The notes below the pieces were generated by a model. It ran no database searches. It was not told where the DNA came from and saw nothing but the letters and a program-made list of their open reading frames with translations. A stretch of 64,000 nt of DNA from Vagococcus coleopterorum (GTDB lineage: Bacteria > Bacillota > Bacilli > Lactobacillales > Vagococcaceae): the NCBI RefSeq assembly GCF_011303955.1, contig NZ_CP049886.1, positions 310,001 through 374,000 on the forward strand, in the 5' to 3' direction. The position numbers and the translations under genes were made by a program. Of this stretch, positions 49,641 to 59,993 are shown piece by piece; position 1 is the first letter of the stretch, and each line of letters begins with the position of its first letter.

Positions 49641-50877
49641 CTTTTTGTTCTTGTTCTTTTAAAACAGAAAGAAGAAATGCAGTAATATCAAGAGTTGATT
49701 GATTTTTTACAGAATCATAATTGTTCGCAAAAATTGATTTTTTTATAAATATCTCTTGATTTAGACTAATAATCGCCCACACTTCAGCTTCGTAAAACTG
49801 TCCACTCTTTTCTAAATATTGGTCACCTAGAACCGTTATATGGATGTCTCCACTTGGAGCGGATAAGTCATCTGAATAGATTTTTTTAATAGTAGTTGTT
49901 GTGTATGGTTTAGGAACTATATCACCCGATTTATCTACCAAAACAAGTTCATCGTTACTATTTTGATTAAATAATTTTACTCCAGAGGCTTGAGAAGTAA
50001 TTACCTTTTGCCAACTTAAACCTAACCGACCTTCGGTAAAATAATCTTCTATTCTGATGATAGATTCTTTAGGAATAAGTTTAAACAACTCTTGACTCAA
50101 GCTGTTTTCCTCACCGTAACCATAAAAGTACTCTTTTAGGCGAGCGATTATTTCTTGTTCCAACGGTTGGATTAATGCTAAATTTTCTTTTTCTAAGATG
50201 CCTTTTGCAGTTAATCTTAGCGTTACTTCATTTTCTTTGGCGTAGAGTGCAATCGTTGGATTAGTTTGAGCAACAATTAAATCGTTCAATTTATCTGCGA
50301 TTCCTGATTCTCCCAACCCATAAAACCTCAAAACTTTTGACGTTAACAAATTCTGATTTGGCAATAGCTCTATTAATTTGGGAATAACATGCGTTTTTAC
50401 CATTGGTTTCAATTCAGAAGGCGGCCCAGGAAGTAATAAGAAATAAACATTCTTATATTTAGTTAATGAACCGATTGCCAAACCGCGATCATTTTTAATA
50501 ACTTCACCGCCCTCTATATACTGAGCTTGTTTAATGTTATTTTCTGTTAAGACACGGCCAGCAGACTGGATTCGTCGCGTGAGTTTTTCAAGTGCGTCAT
50601 CATCTGTTCGTAACTTCGTCCCTATATAGTTAGCAACAGCTTGTTTAGTTAAATCATCTTCCGTTGGCCCTAGTCCTCCACACAAAATAACCAGCTCACT
50701 TCTATCAACAGCGATTTCTAGAAGTTCTGATATTCTACTTTCATTATCTCCAACGACACTTTGATAATAAACTTCATAACCAATCTGTGCTAACTCTTGT
50801 GATAAAAAGGTGGCGTTTGTATTTACCGTTTGTCCGAGTAATAATTCTGTTCCTACTGCTATAATTTCTGTTTTCAA
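49615..50877 (-). CDS. cinA: CinA family protein with divergent C-terminal domain
   Basis: 420 residues from the TTG at 50877, which gives the typical N-terminus MKTEIIAVGTELLLGQ and sits nine bases after AAGGGCG; a GTG three codons earlier touches that site. The N-terminal COG1058 domain has 'LCGGLGPTEDDLT' and 'LPGPPSELKPM'. The C-terminal ~150 residues should be the nicotinamide-nucleotide deamidase domain, but the catalytic ESCTGG-like motif is not recognisable (the region reads 'IRIEDYFTEGRLG'), so that activity is doubtful. CinA recycles NMN and is co-expressed with recA in competence in streptococci. Confidence 0.9.
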   Translation of the reverse strand: MKTEIIAVGTELLLGQTVNTNATFLSQELAQIGYEVYYQSVVGDNESRISELLEIAVDRSELVILCGGLGPTEDDLTKQAVANYIGTKLRTDDDALEKLTRRIQSAGRVLTENNIKQAQYIEGGEVIKNDRGLAIGSLTKYKNVYFLLLPGPPSELKPMVKTHVIPKLIELLPNQNLLTSKVLRFYGLGESGIADKLNDLIVAQTNPTIALYAKENEVTLRLTAKGILEKENLALIQPLEQEIIARLKEYFYGYGEENSLSQELFKLIPKESIIRIEDYFTEGRLGLSWQKVITSQASGVKLFNQNSNDELVLVDKSGDIVPKPYTTTTIKKIYSDDLSAPSGDIHITVLGDQYLEKSGQFYEAEVWAIISLNQEIFIKKSIFANNYDSVKNQSTLDITAFLLSVLKEQEQKANKHSQNA

Positions 50878-50949
50878 AATCAACACGCCCTTACTTATAA
50901 ATGTTCTCTACTCTTTCATATCTTCATTTAATTATATCATAGGCAAATA

Positions 50950-50988
50950 AAAAAAAGCCTGAGCGGAATTTTATCCGCACAGGCTTTT
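50950..50988 (-). terminator. Terminator of the ymfF-ymfH-rodZ-pgsA cluster
   Basis: AAAGCCTGTGCGGAT pairs with ATTCCGCTCAGGCTTT with small mismatches, then T's on the minus strand. Confidence 0.9.
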
Positions 50989-51565
50989 ACATTGAATCTT
51001 TAAACACATGACTATTTTTAATAAAGTAATCCACACCTGAGTATACTGTAAAGAATAAGCAAATATATACTAAGATTGTCGCAAAAGGAAAACCGATCGC
51101 TTGGAATGGAGCGTTGTTAAGAAGTAGGAAAATAATGGCTAACATTTGTGTTGCCGTCTTAACCTTTCCAGGCCAAGCAGCTGCCATGACCTCTCCATCT
51201 TCAACTAACAATAAACGTAACCCTGTAACTGCTAATTCACGGCAGACAATCACCGCAACAATCCATGGTGCAATTTTATTTTGTCCAACCAATACGATAA
51301 AGGCTGACATTACTAGCATTTTATCAGCTAGAGGATCCGCAAATTTCCCGAAGTTCGTAACTAGCCCTTGAGATCTTGCAATCACTCCATCCAACCAATC
51401 AGTGATACTCGCACCTGCAAAAATAAGCATTGCAATGAATTGATTAATTGGTAGCTCTGTCCCTAAAATTGTCATATTACCAAAAAATAATTTTTCACTA
51501 GCAATAATCAAAAATAACGGAATCATTAAAATTCTTAAAACTGTTAATCTATTTGGTAAGTTCAC
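50987..51565 (-). CDS. pgsA: CDP-diacylglycerol-glycerol-3-phosphate 3-phosphatidyltransferase
   Basis: 192 residues with a GTG start and AGGGTGG eight bases before it. The CDP-alcohol phosphatidyltransferase signature DG-x2-AR-x8-G-x3-D-x3-D is visible from 'DWLDGVIARS' to 'GKFADPLADK'. Four to five membrane segments. It makes phosphatidylglycerol-phosphate, the first committed step to phosphatidylglycerol. It follows rodZ by 30 bases. Confidence 0.96.
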   Translation of the reverse strand: MNLPNRLTVLRILMIPLFLIIASEKLFFGNMTILGTELPINQFIAMLIFAGASITDWLDGVIARSQGLVTNFGKFADPLADKMLVMSAFIVLVGQNKIAPWIVAVIVCRELAVTGLRLLLVEDGEVMAAAWPGKVKTATQMLAIIFLLLNNAPFQAIGFPFATILVYICLFFTVYSGVDYFIKNSHVFKDSM

Positions 51566-51595
51566 GGTAAATCCACCCTTTTTCTATAGTATTCA

Positions 51596-52450
51596 TTATT
51601 TATATGTAATTGAAAAGTTCACATCTTTTTTTACGGCTACTTCTTTTTCAGGGTTATAATCAACGTCTTTACCATTCATTTTTACTTTCATATTGCTGAC
51701 ATTACCAACAACTACCGCAACTGTAGCAGGTTTATCTTTAAAGGTATAACTTGATTTCTTTCCTGGTTCAAGCATTTCATCATGAACATATTCGCCATTT
51801 ACTTGGATACCAACCCAACACGTTTCATTAACCGCCTCTAATTCCAAGTCGATATCTTTTTCAACATTAGCAATTGAAAAATTACTTGCGTAGCCTTCTG
51901 TCCCAAGATAATTAATAGTAAGCGATTCTGTGTTCTTCTCTTTTGGTTCTTTTTCCTCTTCGGTCTCTTTAGATGTTTCTTTCGTTTTTTCATCTTCCAC
52001 TTTCGTTTCTGTCACAATTTCTTTGGGTGGCGTAATCATCGGTTGATCGTTACCGTCCTTCAGAGTGAAGTACCCAATACCTAAAATAATCAGTACCGCA
52101 GAAAAAAATAAAACTGCAAGGGGAAGATTACTTTTCACCACTTCAACATTTCTATTAACGGGTTTTTCAATGCTTGTTTCTGTCCTAGTTGACAGCGGTG
52201 TTTCTTTATTGACAGCAGGTTTTTTATCGCCTTCATACATACTAATTAAGTAACTTCCATCAACACCCACCTCTGCTGCATATTGACGAATGAAAGTTCT
52301 TGCATAATAGGGTCCAGGCAACGCTTCGAAATCGTTTTTTTCAATCGAGACTAAATGCCTTTTTTGAATTTTAGTTGATTGTTGAAGTTCTTCAATTGTT
52401 AAACCTCTCCTCATTCTTGCCGTTTTTAAAATGTCTCCAATTGTCTCCAC
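51596..52450 (-). CDS. rodZ: RodZ-like membrane protein (N-terminal HTH, DUF4115)
   Basis: 284 residues with a GTG start and CAGGTG ribosome site. A Cro-like helix-turn-helix (about 3-65, starting 'IGDILKTARMRRGLTIEELQ'), one membrane helix (about 108-130), a Lys/Glu/Thr-rich linker and a beta-rich DUF4115 domain (about 190-284, outside). RodZ organises the elongation machinery. Here MreB is not seen, but mreC and mreD are 18 kb away. Confidence 0.9.
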   Translation of the reverse strand: METIGDILKTARMRRGLTIEELQQSTKIQKRHLVSIEKNDFEALPGPYYARTFIRQYAAEVGVDGSYLISMYEGDKKPAVNKETPLSTRTETSIEKPVNRNVEVVKSNLPLAVLFFSAVLIILGIGYFTLKDGNDQPMITPPKEIVTETKVEDEKTKETSKETEEEKEPKEKNTESLTINYLGTEGYASNFSIANVEKDIDLELEAVNETCWVGIQVNGEYVHDEMLEPGKKSSYTFKDKPATVAVVVGNVSNMKVKMNGKDVDYNPEKEVAVKKDVNFSITYK

Positions 52451-52563
52451 GATTTCACCTGCTTTCTTTTGATTATATAAACAGCACTAAACTGTCAGTT
52501 AGTTATCACTTTATCATAAATTTAATGATTTGCGTAATATTTTAATCACATACTAAACAACTT

Positions 52564-53868
52564 TTACTTTTTATTTAAAGACTCAAGCGGGTCAATATAA
52601 AATTCTGTCATTAAGTCACTTACAAAAAGTTCTTGAGCAATCATTTTTATATCATCCAATTGAATTGAATCAATCATTGCAACGTATTCAAATAATGCTT
52701 TTTCATTACCTGGTAACTGACTTAATTTCGTCGCAATGTATTCTAAGGAATTTAAAGACTGCAAAAATTTCCCTGTCGCTTTTCTCTTCAACAAATCTAA
52801 ATGTTGGCTATTTAAATTTTCATCTGTCGCTGCACCTAATAAAATTTCTTTAATGCTACTAGCTAACTCCTCAGGACGATTCGTATCTCCTCCGAAGTCC
52901 GCAAAACAAAATTCACGGTCTAAAGTAAACTCGAATCCAAATGTATCGTCAATTAAACCTTGGTCATATAAAGTTTGATAATGTGTCGATGTATCTCCAA
53001 ATAATAATTGACACAATAGATTTGCAGCCGCTTGGTAAAGCACTCGATTTTCTTGACTAATATTTTCGTGATTCCCTTTTATACCAATACTTACTTTAGA
53101 ACGATTGACATCCATTTGAATGCGATTTTTTGGTATGACATTTTTTTTATCAAATGGCGGAAATCTTCTTTCGATTCCTTTTATTTGCAAAAACTCTTTC
53201 TCGCTCTGATTATTCTTAACTAACGCAATTGTTTCCTCAGGGTTAACATTTCCAACAACTACTAAATTCATGTTGCTCGGATGGTAAAAGGTTTGATAAC
53301 AAGTATGTAAATGTTCGGCTGTGATTGTTTGAATGCTCTTCACTGTCCCTGCTATGTCAATACTTAAAGGATGATTCGGGTATAAATTACCTATCACTCC
53401 AAAAAACTGACGCCAGTTCGGGTCATCTTGATACATTTGGATTTCTTGTGCAATAATGCCTTTCTCTTTTTCCACTGTTTCTTCAGTAAAATACGGTTCT
53501 TGAACAAAGTCCAATAATGTTTTTAGATTCGCTTCGAATCCCTCTGTACATGAAAATAAGTAACTCGTTCTTGTAAAACTAGTAAAAGCATTTGCCGAAG
53601 CTCCTTGTTGCCCAAAGACTTGGAAGATATCACCCGTTTCTTTTTCAAATAATTTGTGTTCTAAAAAGTGAGCAATTCCATCTGGGACAGCTGTTACATT
53701 CGATTCTCCTAATGGTACAAAAGAATTATCTATTGAGCCGTAATTTGTCGTAAATAAAGCGTAGGATTTTGAAAAGGATTCTTTGGGAACAATTGTCACT
53801 TGCAACCCATTTTCTAAAACATCACAGTAATATACTTCATCAAGGTTTTTATTTTCAACTTTGTTCAT
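52564..53868 (-). CDS. ymfH: M16 zinc peptidase (YmfH-like)
   Basis: 434 residues. The inverted zinc motif HxxEH is present in 'IAHFLEHKLFEKE', with the downstream Glu region 'VEKEKGIIAQEIQMY'. Its ATG directly follows the stop of ymfF, and the ribosome site GAAGGGAG is inside ymfF. The two M16 proteins probably form a heterodimer in which this one is catalytic. The natural substrate is not known. Confidence 0.92.
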   Translation of the reverse strand: MNKVENKNLDEVYYCDVLENGLQVTIVPKESFSKSYALFTTNYGSIDNSFVPLGESNVTAVPDGIAHFLEHKLFEKETGDIFQVFGQQGASANAFTSFTRTSYLFSCTEGFEANLKTLLDFVQEPYFTEETVEKEKGIIAQEIQMYQDDPNWRQFFGVIGNLYPNHPLSIDIAGTVKSIQTITAEHLHTCYQTFYHPSNMNLVVVGNVNPEETIALVKNNQSEKEFLQIKGIERRFPPFDKKNVIPKNRIQMDVNRSKVSIGIKGNHENISQENRVLYQAAANLLCQLLFGDTSTHYQTLYDQGLIDDTFGFEFTLDREFCFADFGGDTNRPEELASSIKEILLGAATDENLNSQHLDLLKRKATGKFLQSLNSLEYIATKLSQLPGNEKALFEYVAMIDSIQLDDIKMIAQELFVSDLMTEFYIDPLESLNKK

Positions 53869-55131
53869 CTATTCTTCTCCCTTCATGAAATAAACAATTT
53901 GTAATTTTATTTTTCGGGCAATATCAGCAACGTCAGCTGTTGTTACCGACTCAACTTGTTCCATCCATTTACTTTGAGTAATATCTGATTGCGGATACTT
54001 AATTTTAATGAATTCTGACTCCAAAACGGATGCCGGATTATCCAAGGAAGACACATATTGATTTTTCAACATTTCTTTTGTTTGAGATAATTCTTCAGCT
54101 GTAATCTCGCCTGCAATTAATGAATCCAATTGAACAGTGATTAAATCCACTACCTTATTCTTATTTTTTGACTCAATTCCTGTTTGAACTGTCAAAAATC
54201 CTCTGAACGTATCTAAGCTGCTTGACGCATAGTAGGCCATACTTTCTTTTTCACGGACATTCATAAATAACTTAGAATGCGGGAAACCTCCGAATAAACC
54301 ATTAAACACAATCAATGGGAAATAATCTTTTTCATGATAAAAAACACCTGTTTGATATGCTAGGTTGAGTTTTGCTTGTGAAACTGGTAATTCATCTGTT
54401 TTTTCAATTACTTCACGAATATTCCTGGTTTTGTATAATCCTGAGCCAGAGATTTCTTCTCGATCTGTAAAACCAAAAACCTTAGATAATTCACGCACTT
54501 CTAACGGATCAACATCGCCTAATACAAAAATATCGATTTCATCAAGTTCAAGCATTTCTTGATAATAGCTATATAATGCATCCGCTGTTAATGCTGCCAC
54601 ACCACTACTAGAACCAAAACTTGCCATCCCTTGTTCTAAAGAATCCTCAAAATATAATTTCTGTACTTTAAGCGCTGCCTGACTTTGTTTATCATCATTT
54701 ACGGATGAAATATACTCCACAAGGTTTTCTTTTTCACGATTAAAGGTTTCGTCATCAAATTTGCCGTTTTTAACATTCGGATGAAAAATAACCTCATTTA
54801 TAAAATCAAATGCTATTTTTAACACTGGCTCTTTTGATGCCAAATATTTTTCATTCACTGTATTTAACACGACACTTAAATAGTGACGATCACCTTTCCG
54901 ACCAACAGCCGCTCCAAAACTAGTTCCATATAAATCTGCCAAAAATTCGTTCATCTCTTGTTGAGAAGGATATTTTTTTGAATTTGTTTCTAACAAGCTT
55001 GATAATAATGTGCGCTGATTTATTTTTTCTACGGATAAATCAGTTCCAAAACGAATCATCACTCGAATTGTTTTATATTTTTTTGTAGGTACAACGTGTA
55101 AATTAACACCTTTTTTTAACTGATAATTCAT
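53869..55131 (-). CDS. ymfF: M16 peptidase homologue lacking the zinc motif (YmfF-like)
   Basis: 420 residues with the M16 fold pattern ('GVNLHVVPTKKYKTIRVMIRFG', 'FNREKENLVEYISSV', 'GLFGGFPHSKLFMNVREKESMAYY', in short pieces), but the position expected for HxxEH reads 'LLSSLLETNS', so it cannot bind zinc in the usual way. Such non-catalytic subunits pair with an active partner, here ymfH. First gene of the ymfF-ymfH-rodZ-pgsA run. Confidence 0.92.
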   Translation of the reverse strand: MNYQLKKGVNLHVVPTKKYKTIRVMIRFGTDLSVEKINQRTLLSSLLETNSKKYPSQQEMNEFLADLYGTSFGAAVGRKGDRHYLSVVLNTVNEKYLASKEPVLKIAFDFINEVIFHPNVKNGKFDDETFNREKENLVEYISSVNDDKQSQAALKVQKLYFEDSLEQGMASFGSSSGVAALTADALYSYYQEMLELDEIDIFVLGDVDPLEVRELSKVFGFTDREEISGSGLYKTRNIREVIEKTDELPVSQAKLNLAYQTGVFYHEKDYFPLIVFNGLFGGFPHSKLFMNVREKESMAYYASSSLDTFRGFLTVQTGIESKNKNKVVDLITVQLDSLIAGEITAEELSQTKEMLKNQYVSSLDNPASVLESEFIKIKYPQSDITQSKWMEQVESVTTADVADIARKIKLQIVYFMKGEE

Positions 55132-55314
55132 TTATATTCTCCTGACAAAGCATTCTTTAAACTTCTTAAATTATTAACTTCAACTTATTTTATGATAGCA
55201 CATGTCACACTTATATTATAGATTCTTATCATTGCTCGCACCTCTTAAAACTTTAACTTTTGAAAGTTTTTAGTTATAATAATAGGTATTAAAAGAAAAA
55301 GGAGATTTTTTATT

Positions 55315-55710
55315 ATGATTAAAGAGTTTAAAGAATTTATTTCACGTGGAAATGTTATGGATATGGCTGTCGGGGTTGTTGTTGGTGGTGCATTCACTGC
55401 AATCGTAACATCAATTGTTGAAGGTCTTATCACACCACTAGTTGGGTTAGTTATTAGTGCTTTTGGCGTTGAAAATGTCGGTAAATTAGAATTTACATTC
55501 AATGGCGTTGATTTTAAATACGGAATGGTTATTTCAGGAATTATTGCATTCTTCATTACAGCGTTTGTTGTTTTCATGTTAGTTAAAGGTGTAAATAAAG
55601 TTCAATCAAGTGCGATCAAACAAGAAGAAGAGGTTGCTGCGGAAGAACCAGCTGCTCCAACTCAAGAAGAATTATTAACTGAAATTAGAGATCTATTATC
55701 TAAAAAATAA
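55315..55710 (+). CDS. mscL: Large-conductance mechanosensitive channel
   Basis: 131 residues. The N-terminal helix and TM1 'FISRGNVMDMAVGVVVGGAFTAIVTS' (in short form) and TM2 near 60-90 are typical. The cytoplasmic tail carries an acidic insert 'EEEVAAEEPAAPTQEELLTEIRDLL'. It forms a homopentameric pore that opens under osmotic down-shock. AAGGAG precedes the ATG. Monocistronic. Confidence 0.97.
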   Translation: MIKEFKEFISRGNVMDMAVGVVVGGAFTAIVTSIVEGLITPLVGLVISAFGVENVGKLEFTFNGVDFKYGMVISGIIAFFITAFVVFMLVKGVNKVQSSAIKQEEEVAAEEPAAPTQEELLTEIRDLLSKK

Positions 55711-55719
55711 TGAGTAACA

Positions 55720-55756
55720 TAAAAAAGCTAGGTGCGAATGCACTTAGCTTTTTTTA
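55720..55756. terminator. Bidirectional terminator between mscL and prs
   Basis: AAAAGCTAGGTGC-GAAT-GCACTTAGCTTTT with one mismatch, flanked by A and T runs. Confidence 0.9.
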
Positions 55757-55763
55757 TGTTACT

Positions 55764-56738
55764 TTACTTTTTCTTTTTTTGTTCGAATAGCGGGCTAACT
55801 GGTTTATTTTCATGAATACGTTTAATAGCATCTCCAATTAACGCTCCTACACTCACTTCTTCAATCATATCAGTACGACGCTCATCTGAAAGATAAATCG
55901 AATCTGTTACGATAACTTTTTCAATTGGTGAAGCCTCTAAACGTTCAAAAGCTGGACCTGAGAAAATTGGATGTGTACAACAAGCCAACACTTCAACAGC
56001 GCCTTCATCCTTCAACGCCTGTGCTCCTAACGTAATCGTTCCTGCCGTATCAATCATATCATCAATTAAGATACATTTTTTTCCTTTTACATTACCAATA
56101 ATATTCATCACTTCAGCAACGTTTGCTTTTGGACGGCGTTTATCAATAATTGCAATCGGCGCTTTCAAGAACTCAGCTAATTTACGCGCACGTGTTACAC
56201 CGCCATGGTCAGGTGATACAACAACTGTGTCTTCTCCTACATAACCATGCTCAACAAAGTAATCTGCTAGCAATGGTGCTGCCATTAGATGGTCAACTGG
56301 GATATCAAAGAATCCTTGAATTTGTGAAGCGTGTAAATCTAACGCTAACACGCGATTTGCTCCTGCTGCCGTTAACATATTAGCAACTAATTTAGCTGTG
56401 ATTGGCTCACGTGAACGAGCTTTACGGTCTTGTCTAGCGTAGCCGTAATATGGCATAACAATATTGATTGTTTTCGCACTTGCACGTTTTAAAGCGTCAA
56501 TCATAATTAGTAATTCCATTAAGTTATCATTGACTGGATAACTTGTTGATTGAATTAAGTAAACATGGTCGCCACGAATACTTTCTTCGATGTTAATTTG
56601 GATTTCTCCATCACTAAATTGGTTTACAGATGATTTTCCTAGTTCTACTCCTACTGCATCAGCAATCTTCTCAGCTAATTTCTTGTTTGAGTTCAATGCA
56701 AATATTTTCAATCTTGGATCAAAGTAATGTTTTGACAT
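55764..56738 (-). CDS. prs: Ribose-phosphate pyrophosphokinase
   Basis: 324 residues. '[16 protein letters not shown]', '[17 protein letters not shown]', the metal/PRPP loop '[12 protein letters not shown]' and '[12 protein letters not shown]' (here '[13 protein letters not shown]') are canonical class I PRPP synthase features. It makes PRPP from ribose-5-phosphate and ATP for nucleotide, His and Trp synthesis. It follows glmU and purR, an order common to Firmicutes. GGAGGG is four to five bases before the ATG. Confidence 0.97.
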   Translation of the reverse strand: MSKHYFDPRLKIFALNSNKKLAEKIADAVGVELGKSSVNQFSDGEIQINIEESIRGDHVYLIQSTSYPVNDNLMELLIMIDALKRASAKTINIVMPYYGYARQDRKARSREPITAKLVANMLTAAGANRVLALDLHASQIQGFFDIPVDHLMAAPLLADYFVEHGYVGEDTVVVSPDHGGVTRARKLAEFLKAPIAIIDKRRPKANVAEVMNIIGNVKGKKCILIDDMIDTAGTITLGAQALKDEGAVEVLACCTHPIFSGPAFERLEASPIEKVIVTDSIYLSDERRTDMIEEVSVGALIGDAIKRIHENKPVSPLFEQKKKK

Positions 56739-56824
56739 GGGGCCCTCCGCTTTCTTTATAAGGAAATAGTTTACATCTAAATAGTAGCCATTTTTGAGAC
56801 TTAAATCAAGTCTAGACCGATATT

Positions 56825-58198
56825 TTAATTAGAATATGGTAGTTTTTTAGCATATCCTTCTTTATTGACTTGTTCCGAACGCGCAATCGCTAATGAATCA
56901 GCTGGAACATCTTTAGTAATCGTTGATCCTGCTGCAGTAAATGCTCCATCACCAACATTAACAGGTGAAACAATACTTGTATGACATCCTAGGAAGACAT
57001 TATCTCCAATAACTGATTGATGTTTTGCTTTGCCATCATAATTAACAAACACTGTGCCACAACCAACATTTACATTCTTACCTAAATCAGCATCTCCAAT
57101 ATATGTTAAGTGCCCGACTTTTGATCCATTTGCAATTTGGGCATTTTTAACCTCTACAAAGTTACCAATATGAACATTCTCTGCCAAAACAGCTCCCGGA
57201 CGTAAACGTCCAAATGGTCCAACATCACTGCCATTCCCTATCACAGCTCCTTCAATGTGAGAAGATGTCACTGTAATACCGTCACCCAGTTTGCTATCCA
57301 CGATTTGCGAATGGGCTCCAATGAAGCAGTTTGAACCAATCACAGTGTTGCCTTTGATGACTGCACCCGCTTCAACAACCGTATCATTTCCAATGACTAC
57401 GCCAGCATCAATATAAGTACTGTCTGCATCAACAAATGTCACACCATTAACCATGTGTTCACGATTGATACGTTGACGCATTGTTTTTGTTGCAACAGAT
57501 AATGCAATACGATCGTTAATTCCGATTGAATCTGCAAATTCTGCCATTTGATAAGCTGAAATAATTTCACCTTGTTGTTGTAAGATGCCGATAACATCCG
57601 GTAAATAATATTCACCTTGAGCATTGTCATTGCCAACTTGCTCTAAAGCATCAAACAAGGCTTTGTTATCAAAACAGAACGTTCCGGTATTAATTTCTTG
57701 AACTAGGCGTTCTGATTCATTCGCATCCTTTTCCTCAACAATTCTTTCAACATGACCATTAGCATTACGAATAATGCGACCGTATGAAAATGGGTTTTCA
57801 GCATGCGCTGTTAAGATAGTTGCTTTAGCTTTACTTGATTCGTGCTCAGTGAACAAGGCGTCTAATGTATCTGCCGTAATTAGCGGCGTATCGCCGCAAA
57901 CAACTAATGTCGTCCCTTCTTCACTCGCTAATAATTCTTTTGTCATCAAGACTGCATGACCTGTCCCTAATTGCTCTGATTGCAAAGCATATTCACAACG
58001 GTCACCTAATTTTTCTTTCACACTTTCAGCACCAAAACCTACGACACTGACAATTTTTTCGGGATTTAATTTTTCAACATTACCGATAACATGTTCAACC
58101 ATTGAATAACCGGCAATTTCATGTAATACCTTATATTTTTTTGATTTCATACGAGAACCTTGTCCCGCTGCTAAAATAATCGCAAATCTTTTAGTCAT
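56825..58198 (-). CDS. glmU: Bifunctional GlmU (glucosamine-1-P acetyltransferase / GlcNAc-1-P uridyltransferase)
   Basis: 457 residues from the ATG at 58198 (GGAGG eight bases upstream). The N-terminal uridyltransferase has '[20 protein letters not shown]'; the C-terminal left-handed beta-helix acetyltransferase (about 250-457) has hexapeptide repeats. It makes UDP-GlcNAc for peptidoglycan and teichoic acids. It follows purR by 20 bases, so the genes are probably co-transcribed. Confidence 0.97.
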   Translation of the reverse strand: MTKRFAIILAAGQGSRMKSKKYKVLHEIAGYSMVEHVIGNVEKLNPEKIVSVVGFGAESVKEKLGDRCEYALQSEQLGTGHAVLMTKELLASEEGTTLVVCGDTPLITADTLDALFTEHESSKAKATILTAHAENPFSYGRIIRNANGHVERIVEEKDANESERLVQEINTGTFCFDNKALFDALEQVGNDNAQGEYYLPDVIGILQQQGEIISAYQMAEFADSIGINDRIALSVATKTMRQRINREHMVNGVTFVDADSTYIDAGVVIGNDTVVEAGAVIKGNTVIGSNCFIGAHSQIVDSKLGDGITVTSSHIEGAVIGNGSDVGPFGRLRPGAVLAENVHIGNFVEVKNAQIANGSKVGHLTYIGDADLGKNVNVGCGTVFVNYDGKAKHQSVIGDNVFLGCHTSIVSPVNVGDGAFTAAGSTITKDVPADSLAIARSEQVNKEGYAKKLPYSN

Positions 58199-58218
58199 TA
58201 TCATGACCTCCATTAATT

Positions 58219-59043
58219 TTATTTAAAATAGTTACCGGGAACTACTTTGATTGTTTTTGTTTGTGAATCAACGGCTTCAACACATAGAAGCGAGTCATAA
58301 GAATCAATCATTCGACGACCGCTAAATGTTGATTCAGCAAATACCATTATGCCCGCAAGCTCTGATTCAAATTCTTCAATCAGACCTTTCATTCCGTTAA
58401 CTGTTCCTCCACCCTTCATGAAGTCATCTACAACGAGCACGCGTGACCCACGCTTTAAGCTTCGTTTTGATAGTTCCATTTTCTCAATTCTTTCTGAAGA
58501 ACCAGAAACATAATTGACACTAACCGTTGAACCTTCCGTAATTTTAGAATCTCGTCTCACAATCACGAATGGTACGTTCAAATGATAGGCAACTGCTTGT
58601 GCAATTGGTACACCTTTCGTCGCTACTGTCATCACCGCATCGATCTTTTGATCAGAATATTTCGAGGCAATAATCTGCCCAACTTGGCGTAGTAATTCTG
58701 GCTCTCCAAGTAAATCAGAGAGATAAACGTAACCTCCTGGCAATAAACGATCTTTTTCTGACAATCGTTTGCAAAGTTCTTCCACTATTTCAAGGGCACT
58801 TGATTCTGACATTTTAGGAATAAATCTGACTCCTCCTGCTGCCCCAGGTAACGTTTCTAAGAAGCCTTTATCTCTAGCGATAAAGGTTTTTTTAATAATT
58901 CCTAAGTCCTCACTAATAGAGGATTTAGCAGAACCATAACGTTTTGCAAAAAACGGTAATGTTATCAGTGTATGGGGATGCTCTAATAAGTATTGAGTCA
59001 TATCAACTAAGCGTTCACTTCTCCGGACTTTGATAATAGCCAC
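58219..59043 (-). CDS. purR: Pur operon repressor PurR
   Basis: 274 residues with a GTG start. An N-terminal winged helix (about 1-75, '[16 protein letters not shown]') and a C-terminal type I phosphoribosyltransferase-like domain with the PRPP loop '[13 protein letters not shown]'. It binds PurBoxes and responds to PRPP. In lactococci PurR activates, in bacilli it represses. A PurBox-like sequence lies upstream of the gene, suggesting autoregulation. Confidence 0.96.
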   Translation of the reverse strand: MAIIKVRRSERLVDMTQYLLEHPHTLITLPFFAKRYGSAKSSISEDLGIIKKTFIARDKGFLETLPGAAGGVRFIPKMSESSALEIVEELCKRLSEKDRLLPGGYVYLSDLLGEPELLRQVGQIIASKYSDQKIDAVMTVATKGVPIAQAVAYHLNVPFVIVRRDSKITEGSTVSVNYVSGSSERIEKMELSKRSLKRGSRVLVVDDFMKGGGTVNGMKGLIEEFESELAGIMVFAESTFSGRRMIDSYDSLLCVEAVDSQTKTIKVVPGNYFK

Positions 59044-59117
59044 CTCTTCTCTATTTCTTCTTTATATTATATGATTAAATCACTCAAAAACCTAGTCTTT
59101 TTTATAATTTCCTAACT

Positions 59118-59131
59118 AATGTTCGGTTATT
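59118..59131 (-). promoter_or_regulatory. PurBox-like site upstream of purR
   Basis: ATAACCGAACATT on the minus strand fits the PurBox core CCGAACAT with A/T flanks. It lies about 75 bases before the purR start and next to the adcB terminator. Only one box is visible. Confidence 0.45.
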
Positions 59132-59142
59132 TATTCCCAATA

Positions 59143-59170
59143 TAAAAAGCAGACTACATAGTCTGCTTTC
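59143..59170 (-). terminator. Terminator of adcCB
   Basis: AAAGCAGACTA-TGT-AGTCTGCTTT followed by T's on the minus strand, overlapping the adcB end. Confidence 0.85.
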
Positions 59171-59993
59171 TTATACTTACTTTCCGAATTTTACCAACGA
59201 CAGCCTTGATAGCCATCACGATTATAAAGAGTCCTATAAAAATAAGTGTGATTGTTGCTCCTGGAGGAGTATCTACTTGATAAGATGTCACTAAACCACT
59301 TAACATCCCAATTAAGCCTACGATAACACTAAGTAGCAACACTTGATTAAACCCTTTCCCTATTCGCATAGCAATTGCTGCTGGTAAAACCATGATGGCT
59401 GAAACCAACAAGGCACCTGCAATTGGAATCATAACTGTTATGGCCACTCCTGTTAAAACATTAAATAAAAGTGACATCCATTTAACCGGCAGTCCATCGA
59501 CATGCGCCGTTGCTTCATCAAACGTCATAACATACATTGGACGCTTAAATAAAATAAAAACTGAAACTAATAGAGCTAATAGGATACCTAAAATAACCAC
59601 TTGAGATTGGCTAATTGTCACAATTGAGCCAAATAAATATTGTTGGATTTTCATTGAAGAATTCCCTTTGTTAGCATTCATTAAAACCAAAGCTAACGCA
59701 AGCCCACCTGACATTAGAATAGCGGTCGAAACTTCAGAATACGTGCTGTAAACTTGGCGTAGGTACTCTAAAATCACCGCTGAAATGATGACCACAATTA
59801 ACGTTGTGATTGTTGGATTCATATTAATAAAAAAGCCTAATGCAATACCCGCTAACGAAACATGTGATAACGTATCTGCTAATAAGGATTGTCGCCTAAC
59901 AACCAGAAAAACACCTAACAAAGGCGCAATAACCGCCATAAAACTAGCTGCTAAAAACGCTCTTCTCATGAACTCATATGAAAACATCTCCAT
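59154..59993 (-). CDS. adcB: Zinc ABC transporter permease
   Basis: 279 residues with about eight to nine membrane segments. '[23 protein letters not shown]' (short form) is the ABC-3 permease coupling region. It overlaps the adcC end by 28 bases and has AAAGGAG before the ATG. With AdcC it forms the membrane part of a zinc importer; manganese-type relatives exist, but the adcC partner favours zinc. The binding lipoprotein AdcA is not here. Confidence 0.93.
   Translation of the reverse strand: MEMFSYEFMRRAFLAASFMAVIAPLLGVFLVVRRQSLLADTLSHVSLAGIALGFFINMNPTITTLIVVIISAVILEYLRQVYSTYSEVSTAILMSGGLALALVLMNANKGNSSMKIQQYLFGSIVTISQSQVVILGILLALLVSVFILFKRPMYVMTFDEATAHVDGLPVKWMSLLFNVLTGVAITVMIPIAGALLVSAIMVLPAAIAMRIGKGFNQVLLLSVIVGLIGMLSGLVTSYQVDTPPGATITLIFIGLFIIVMAIKAVVGKIRKVSIRKQTM

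Noticed and set aside
55245-55577. 110-codon minus-strand ORF
   Set aside because: It is antisense to mscL, is low in complexity (Thr/Asn/Pro) and has no ribosome site.
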